A stretch of 64,000 bases of DNA from Halichoerus grypus (lineage: Eukaryota; Chordata; Mammalia; Carnivora; Phocidae), in contig NC_135717.1 of NCBI RefSeq assembly GCF_964656455.1, positions 142,180,308-142,244,307 of the forward strand. The letters are read 5' to 3'. The position numbers were made by a program, and so were the translations under genes. Under the pieces are notes generated by a model. It saw nothing but the letters and a program-made list of their open reading frames with translations, was not told the DNA's origin and did not search any database. Positions 58,036 to 64,000 of this stretch are shown here, piece after piece (position 1 is the first letter of the stretch; each line of letters begins with the position of its first letter).

Positions 58036-60197
58036 AAACCCCTCAAACTTTCAAAATACTTTCCTGACTGACATCTCAGGAGTAATACGAATTGAAACAG
58101 GTCGCTTATTTTAAATTAGAAAAAAATATATATGCATGATATATATTTTAGGTTTACACTCAGAGGATAGGGGCATGCTATTTTAAACAATACTAGTGTA
58201 TCATTATTTCAAAGCATTTGGAAATCACTCTTCTTACAATTCTGGGAAATTGGAAAAAAAAGAATACCAATAATTACAATGTTTAAAAATCTTTAGTTAC
58301 ATCCATAAGGAAGAGTAAGTTAGCAATGGCACGGAATTTCTCTTCTATACTGGCTGAAATGCCTTCCCCAAGAACTAAAAGGCAAAGAAAGTTAGAGACA
58401 AGTACTTTACATCACCAACTACACAGAATCCCTAGAATCTGTGGAGTCCAATAGAGACAAACATCTATTATACATAGGTCCTCATCCTGATAATAGAACC
58501 AGTTTCTGAAAGTTAATCTGACATGAATTGTCTTACATTCTAGAATGCCTGGACATTTAGGGGTTATATGTTAAAAGAAACAACATTTAAAAAAAATAAA
58601 TATGTGCGTGAGTACTCTCTTCTCTCCTGAAAGTACTAGACGAACACTTTAAATATCGAATGGTTTGTTAGGGAATCGACAAGATCTCAAGTTCTTTCTG
58701 CCTTTCAAATACATATTTCTTTAATTCTTATCTGGATTAGCATAAATACAGCATTGTTAAAAAAACACAATATTTTGTAGACTTCTAAGAAAAAGACTTC
58801 AGGACCACAAAGTCCATTATTATACCCAAACAAGTATGATTCTATAATTCTCTGAGAAAAGGTATAGCACTGTATTACTGATGACATAATTAAAATGAAA
58901 CAGTAATAGAAAATTACATATTAGTTTCCTAAACTGAGTTTTGAGTGCAAACAGCTTATTCTAAAGAGCTCAGTGGTTTGTTTACTGAATTAATGTCACT
59001 TTACTTATCTGAAGGGATGAGAAATAATTTTATTCAAGTTTGAAATACAGCTCATGAAAACTAGCTGTCAGACTGTAGTTTATTTTTAATACTCAGCTTG
59101 AGATTTCTATAAAATACATGGATAAAGGCTAAAACAGTGAAACCTTAAATTAAGAGCTATTTGCCTCTCAGCTACCAGAATTGATGACAGTCTCAGGAGA
59201 TTAGTCTGGTTGACTTGGCCTCCTTTGCTTTCATACTTGAAGGAGGAAACATAAGAAGCCCCTCCAGTTGTTTCAACTGGAAAAGTAAGGAAGTGTTCAG
59301 TTTATTTTCAGGTAAGAAGTCTGGTGCTATTGCTTCGTGGTCCAGTCACTTGCTTCTTGATCTCTATGTTCTAAAACCTCTTGACATTGACAATGACACC
59401 AATTTAGCTACCTAATTCATGCAGTCTTGATGCTTAAAGAGTTCAACCATCTGAAGATGTAACTGGTCATGGCAAATATCTCCGCAGATTGTCTAAGCCT
59501 TGGGCACAAGGTATGCAAAGCCTATGTCATCTTTATCTGATTCCAGACCTACCAGCAACTGACCTTCCTTTTGTGCTGGAAACAAATGGTTTAGCCCAGA
59601 AAAGGGCCGAACAGACTGCTGGTGTTCTTAGCCTGGGTAGAAGACCCAACCAAAGGAAAATCATTCCCTTCTAAAAACCAGTAAAAGTCCCAAGACTTCG
59701 GATATCCTTTTATGAAATTTCTCATTAACAGGAGTACTGTTAGGACCTTCTTAAACACATGGAATATAGCAAACCAAACAGGAGATTACCAAAAAATTTT
59801 TGCAGTGATAAGCCACAGATGAGTTGCCAATTGTACATAATACCATTTATAAATCAAAATTATTGTTATTATACTTAAAAAGTCCTGGATATATATTATA
59901 GATATACCTATCTGTGCAAATATATTTATTCAATTAGATATATAATTGAATTATTTCAGAGGATCAAGTTAATAGCAAGTATTGAGAAATTCAAATATGT
60001 ATCTATGCATACACACATACATATTATTTTTAAGAAAATCAAATTAAAAGCAATAAATGAAAAGTCATCATGAACTTTTGACCAACAAATCAAAAAATAA
60101 TAAAGAATGTTTATCACATGGACTTCATATTTCATATTTTATCAAATGATATAGCAAATGAATATTTCCATGTAGGGCCATGTCGTATGTGTCATAC

Positions 60198-60314
60198 CTT
60201 TTCATGGACTTTCTGACCAGGTTCCATCCCTTCAAGATGTTCTGATTCTGTGGACCCCTCACTTGATGCCATTTTTCTTTGTATATGAACATTTTGTTCA
60301 CGCAAGGCAACAAT
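60198..60314 (-). CDS. PPFIA2: PPFIA2 exon a (39 codons, first in window)
   Basis: The exon is 117 nt, phase 0 at both ends, bounded by TTTTGCAG and AAG|GTATGA. It encodes IVALREQNVHIQRKM, then an acidic Ser/Glu stretch (ASSEGSTESEHLEGME) and ends PGQKVHEK. The first residues continue the upstream coiled coil. The Ser/Glu part is a likely break or flexible hinge before the next helix, and is one of the segments where alpha-2 diverges from other liprin-alphas. A preceding exon must lie beyond position 64000, because the frame is open with no start codon. It is separated from the next exon by the largest intron here, 24,484 bp. Confidence 0.95.
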
Positions 60315-61544
60315 CTGCAAAATAAAAGCACTATGCCTTAAAAATCTAAACTAGAGCGTAAAGTATAGAAAAATTGAATTTACTCAAATGTGGTTAAGAA
60401 CTAATGAATACAAACAAATAATCAGAAAATAAACATTAATATAACTCATGTTATTACTTAAAAATATTTTTAACATTTAGGTTAGCATTTTGAATAATAA
60501 TTACATGAATATGAAATTTACTGAAGAAAATATTCTCTAGTTAAAAATGTATCTATATAGTTGGAAATGTGTCTAAATTAATGCCATAATCCATGTGTTA
60601 TTAATTCAGAAATTACTTTTAAAATTAATTTATGAAATGTGATAAAATTCATAGGGGTCTATATTTTTAAAGTATAAAAGAAAGATAAATGAAAACATTG
60701 CAGGCTGAAGGCTAGTTACGAGCACATTCATTCACCCTAAGAGGTAGGATACCTGTAATTTTAAAATAAGCAAATAACATAAACTAGAATTAATTTTGTG
60801 GCACTATCATGAGTACTTAGAATGAAATTAGTTTCATTATCATTATTTTTTTTCATTATCATTATTTTAGTGACCATTATCTTAGTGCTGCTAGTTCAAC
60901 TATAGTTAATTTGTGGAAGACTTCTCAAAAAGCAATTAATTCTTGAAAATTTTCAGCTCAACTTTACAGACATAATATTTTCAACAAGAAAGATTCTCAG
61001 ATAGTTGTAGTTTAAGTAATCTTAGTAATAAACAGAGGAAAAAATAGCATTCTAACATTTTTAAATGGTGTTTTAAAATATAGTTGCTATTTACACATAT
61101 TTTTTGAAAGTATTTTACATTAATACCATAACTTATTTATTTCCTGGCAAATCTTATTATATTTATCAACTCAGATATTGAGTCAGTATCGGTTCTTGGG
61201 GAAATCAATGCCCTTAGTATTTAATACACAATAAATAGTCAATCACATATGAGACCAGTATGTCACATAGACCAATAATCACCAGATAAACATAAAATGT
61301 CAAGAAGTTGGGTGGTTGTCCCCATCCCTGCCACTGCTTCAATGCCCAGATGCACAATGCTGTGTTCATGAGATCAGGTATCTTGTATATAACCTCCAGC
61401 ATTTGGACATACAGCATATCCTTTTGTAAGGGCCTATCACCAAATAATGAAGAACAACTCTGTAAATGCTCTTCTTTTTGAACTGCAATCAGCAAACAAC
61501 TGGTTCCCTTGCTCCCACTCTTGCCCATCTACAAGCTATCATCC

Positions 61545-61985
61545 ACAAAGAAGCCAGATTCACCTTTGAAACTTAAGTTACATTGTGTCACTCCTTGCCT
61601 TCCAAAGAACCTCAATGTTTTCCCAATTTATTTGCATAAATTTAAACTTCTTAACAAAGTCTAGAATATCCTATATGATCCCTTCAGTCACAACGGCTTC
61701 CTTTCTGTCTCTCACATACACTGGGCTCTTTTTCACCCAGATTTTAGGAACTTAATCTTCTTACCTGAAACATTCTATCCCAGCTCAGACCACAGTTAAC
61801 CTAATCCCAGCTTTCAAAATTCAGCTGAAATACCATTCCTCAGAGAAAACATACCTTGCCATCATCAACCACTTGTTACAGTTTCCCTGTTTATTACTGT
61901 GTGTATTTCATTGATTAAAATCTAATATTATTTTCCTTTATTTGCTTAATCACTTTGCTTATTTATTTAGCTATCAGAAGTCCTA
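61545..61985 (+). repeat. L2 LINE fragment
   Basis: 'gccagattcacctttgaaac', 'tgtcactccttgccttccaa', 'agtctagaatatcctatatg', 'ctttctgtctctcacataca', 'cagctttcaaaattcagctg', 'cagtttccctgtttattact' follow L2 order. Confidence 0.65.
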
Positions 61986-62676
61986 ATAATATTTCAGGGG
62001 AAAACAATTTTCAAAGGAATTCCTTATTGAAAACAACATTTTCATATGAAGCAGCACATCATGTTATGTGCAAGGTTTATTTTATTCAATAAAAATGTGT
62101 TGATTTAAATAATGAATGGATAGGGGTAAACAAAGAATGTAAGCCTAATTCATTCAGAAGTAACAAAAGATAATGATTTAGAGTGTGTGGGAACCTTCAG
62201 AGACATTTCTCTGATGTTAGCACAGAAATGGATTATATCAAAGGAACAATAAGAATAAAATAGTCCCTTGGCATATCATTTTTATATTAATTCTTAATAT
62301 CTTGTCTCTTGATTAAAGGAATAATATTATATTATCATCATTACATAATGAAATTTTATTACAAATTTTTAAAAATTCAAGCATTGTATAATGACATTCC
62401 ACTATGATAACATCTATGACTTAACAAATATGTTGACAAAGTTAATAATAAATTTTAAAATTCTATGCATTTTCTTCCATTATTTAATCTACTTAGAAGT
62501 GAAGAGAGAGCTTTAAACAAAACAAAACAAAACATTTAAACACCAAATTTAACTCTGTTTTCAGAATAATTTCTATTGGTTTAGTAATTCAGATAAATTT
62601 TAAACATGGCCTAGTGCCTAAAATAAAGCAGGCCCTCTATAAAGGTTTACTGAATGACTCAGTGAATTAATACCCT

Positions 62677-62706
62677 AAATAATAATAATAATAATAAATA
62701 ATAAAA
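62677..62706 (+). repeat. (AAT)n simple repeat
   Basis: AAATAATAATAATAATAATA followed by AATAATAAAA. Trinucleotide run. Confidence 0.92.
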
Positions 62707-63479
62707 AGTCAAAACACCAAATTCATATGGAAAACACTGTATGCAAATATAATTGTGCTGCTATGTTAAAAAAATGACAAACTTCAAGTGTTTTACAAAG
62801 TATACATATGACAGTTCTAAGAAAGACACGACAACCAACATACAAATTCTACTTTTTTTGTTGTTGTTTTTAATTAAGCCCAAAAATTAGGTTTTTGAAA
62901 CAGGAGAATAGATGTAGAATCCTGTATATTCCTTATCACTGTTAAATGATTTTATTCTGTTCTATTTTTGCCCAATAACAAATTATCCTGAGGAGTTATG
63001 AAAGCAAAGCTTCAGCATATGTTTTAATTCTAGGCGTTAATAATCTCAATTCTTTCTTTCACAGGGGAAAAAGTGAGAGGTTCTCTCCTGAGAATGCAAT
63101 GTTGGGGGTTGGGCCTCTTTAATGTGTTCAAAGGGCAGAGAAGTTCACCTAGAAATCACAGGGTCTCTAGGTAGCAGAGGCCTCTTTAGGAAATTCTCCC
63201 AACTGGCTTAAGAAGCAAACGCAGGAGATGGCTGAGAGCTAGCTTGTAAGCACAAGCAGAATGAAAAGAAGCTGATGGACCCCAAATATTCTTTGGGCTC
63301 TCACTGGCAGGGAATGCTGTCGAAGGGAGGGGACAGTGACTTGTCTAGTATACCAAAGTAGTCCTGGATCCCTCATTGCTAAAGAGCATGACCTACTACA
63401 AATGAGATGGCATGGCAGGTAGGAGGAATCACTTCTGGGGAGTCTCTGTGGCTTACCCAGTTGTTACATAACTCCAAGA

Positions 63480-63605
63480 AAGTACTGGAAACTCACCATA
63501 TGCCAAGCACTGTGCTAAACTATTTTCATCTACAAATAGTTTTTATGATCCACACTTAACAAGTGATTAAATGGAGATAAACAGAGTGTGATGAGAACTA
63601 AGTAG
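63480..63605 (-). repeat. MIR SINE fragment, antisense
   Basis: 'ctcaccatatgccaagcact', 'gtgctaaactattttcatct', 'aagtgattaaatggagataa' match the complement of a MIR end. Confidence 0.55.
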
Positions 63606-64000
63606 GAATCAAATAAAAGTTAACTCCTATCTTGATACTTTCTACTTTCTGTCAAATTCCCTCACATGGCTTAGGTCAGGGGAAGTTCACAGTGGATGGG
63701 GATGGGGACAAAGCATTTCCTTTCCAAGTATTTCTACCTTCCCACCCTGGAATCCTTTGTATATCATTAAGGTATGGACCCCTCCCTGGAGAGATTCACA
63801 TCCAGGCAAAATTGTGCCTACATTTTCAGTTTATCAATCCACTGAAGGCCCATAGAACTCTGGTCAAGGGGAACTGCCCACAGTCATTTTAATTGATCAA
63901 CCATGATTTATCAACTGTTTGTTGACATTTCTTTTTAAATGCCCAGTATCCCTTCAATATTACTTTTGTAAACAACATCCTACATTTTCACTGCGGAATT

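Larger units (their letters stand above)
35714..60197 (-). other. PPFIA2: PPFIA2 intron a-b (24.5 kb)
   Basis: Packed with Can-SINEs and L1 tails between 36.4 and 52.1 kb. Stretches where I see nothing nameable: 35714-36477, 37076-38157, 38879-39424, 42869-43814, 44131-44964, 45263-45929, 47346-47690, 47899-48685, 48917-49819, 50961-51135, 51357-51890, 52111-55354 (including a slightly GC-richer block at 54600-55080), 56296-57384 and 58036-60197. No splice-bounded open segment with a liprin-like product was found. Confidence 0.65.
4784..60314 (-). other. PPFIA2: PPFIA2 (liprin-alpha-2) gene body, internal part
   Basis: Ten minus-strand exons with canonical AG/GT borders join into one uninterrupted frame of 449 codons plus 2 nt. 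The product matches the N-terminal half of a liprin-alpha and fits the alpha-2 paralogue best, for example MASSEGSTESEHLEG, RLSNGSIDSTDE, SLIEPTIS and SAELRYSVGSLVDSQSDYR, which differ from what I recall of PPFIA1 and PPFIA4. Liprin-alphas are cytosolic scaffolds of the presynaptic active zone. In the known family the N-terminal coiled coils mediate self-association and binding of RIM, ELKS/ERC, GIT and KIF1A, while C-terminal SAM domains bind LAR-type receptor phosphatases. The SAM exons are not in this window. The gene continues past both edges, so promoter, start codon, stop codon and poly(A) site are absent. Intron sizes run from 247 bp to 24.5 kb. Confidence 0.96.
60315..64000 (-). other. 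PPFIA2: PPFIA2 intron upstream of exon a (partial)
   Basis: AT-rich, with the L2 and MIR fragments and the AAT repeat only. 60315-61544, 61986-62676 and 62707-63479 show no feature I can support. The 104-codon minus-strand frame at 61214-61528 and the 86-codon plus-strand frame at 63632-63892 have no recognisable product, no heptads and no plausible splice borders in liprin phase. Confidence 0.7.

Noticed and set aside
59215..59674. Two plus-strand frames of 66 and 61 codons in moderately GC-rich sequence
   Set aside because: They are opposite in strand to the gene, with no recognisable product and no splice or poly(A) context. They could be a decayed retrocopy, but nothing supports it.
61214..61528. 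104-codon minus-strand frame upstream of exon a
   Set aside because: I tested whether it could be an upstream liprin exon. It lacks heptads and any liprin motif (it has Cys/Trp/Leu-rich content), and its borders are not liprin-phase splice sites.

Overview
The window is nuclear DNA from a placental mammal, almost certainly a carnivoran. It carries about 18 tRNA-Lys-type Can-SINEs (the 'GGCGCCTGGGTGGCTCAG' head and its complement), many flanked by recognisable target-site duplications, plus carnivore-type L1 3' ends. The SINE bodies look like the arctoid type (bear, seal or mustelid lineage) rather than the dog SINEC_Cf or cat consensus. That finer placement is inference from remembered consensus sequences.

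One gene is present, on the minus strand: the middle of PPFIA2 (liprin-alpha-2), a presynaptic active-zone scaffold. Ten coding exons were found by joining open segments at AG/GT splice sites. In transcript order they are 60314-60198, 35713-35492, 25172-25026, 24029-23895, 17914-17831, 17583-17452, 15911-15849, 11767-11676, 6995-6860 and 5004-4784. Joined, they give 449 codons plus 2 nt with no frame break. They cover most of the N-terminal coiled-coil half of the protein and an acidic/serine-rich segment ending in the conserved MMLQEQLDAINKEI block. The 5' exons lie beyond position 64000; the exons for the rest of the coiled coil, the linker and the three SAM domains lie below position 1.

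The most interesting observation is an eleventh, 87-nt, phase 0/0 candidate exon at 18342-18428. It has good splice sites and an open 29-codon reading frame, and it would insert an S/T/D-rich peptide into the coiled coil between the exons ending ALTK and beginning AEERHG. A UGCAUG (RBFOX-type) element lies 174 nt downstream of its 5' splice site.

Everything else is intron. 1-3180 is mostly an antisense L1. 3.5-15.8 kb holds ancient L2/MIR-type repeats and two Can-SINEs. 15.8-25.2 kb is the exon-dense, repeat-poor core. 25-35 kb has a GC-rich block abutting an internally deleted L1, a MaLR-like LTR and a perfect 70-bp inverted repeat. 36-58 kb is a large intron packed with Can-SINEs and L1 tails. 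58-64 kb is largely unique AT-rich sequence with one exon. No tRNA, rRNA, promoter, CpG-island promoter or CRISPR structure was seen.
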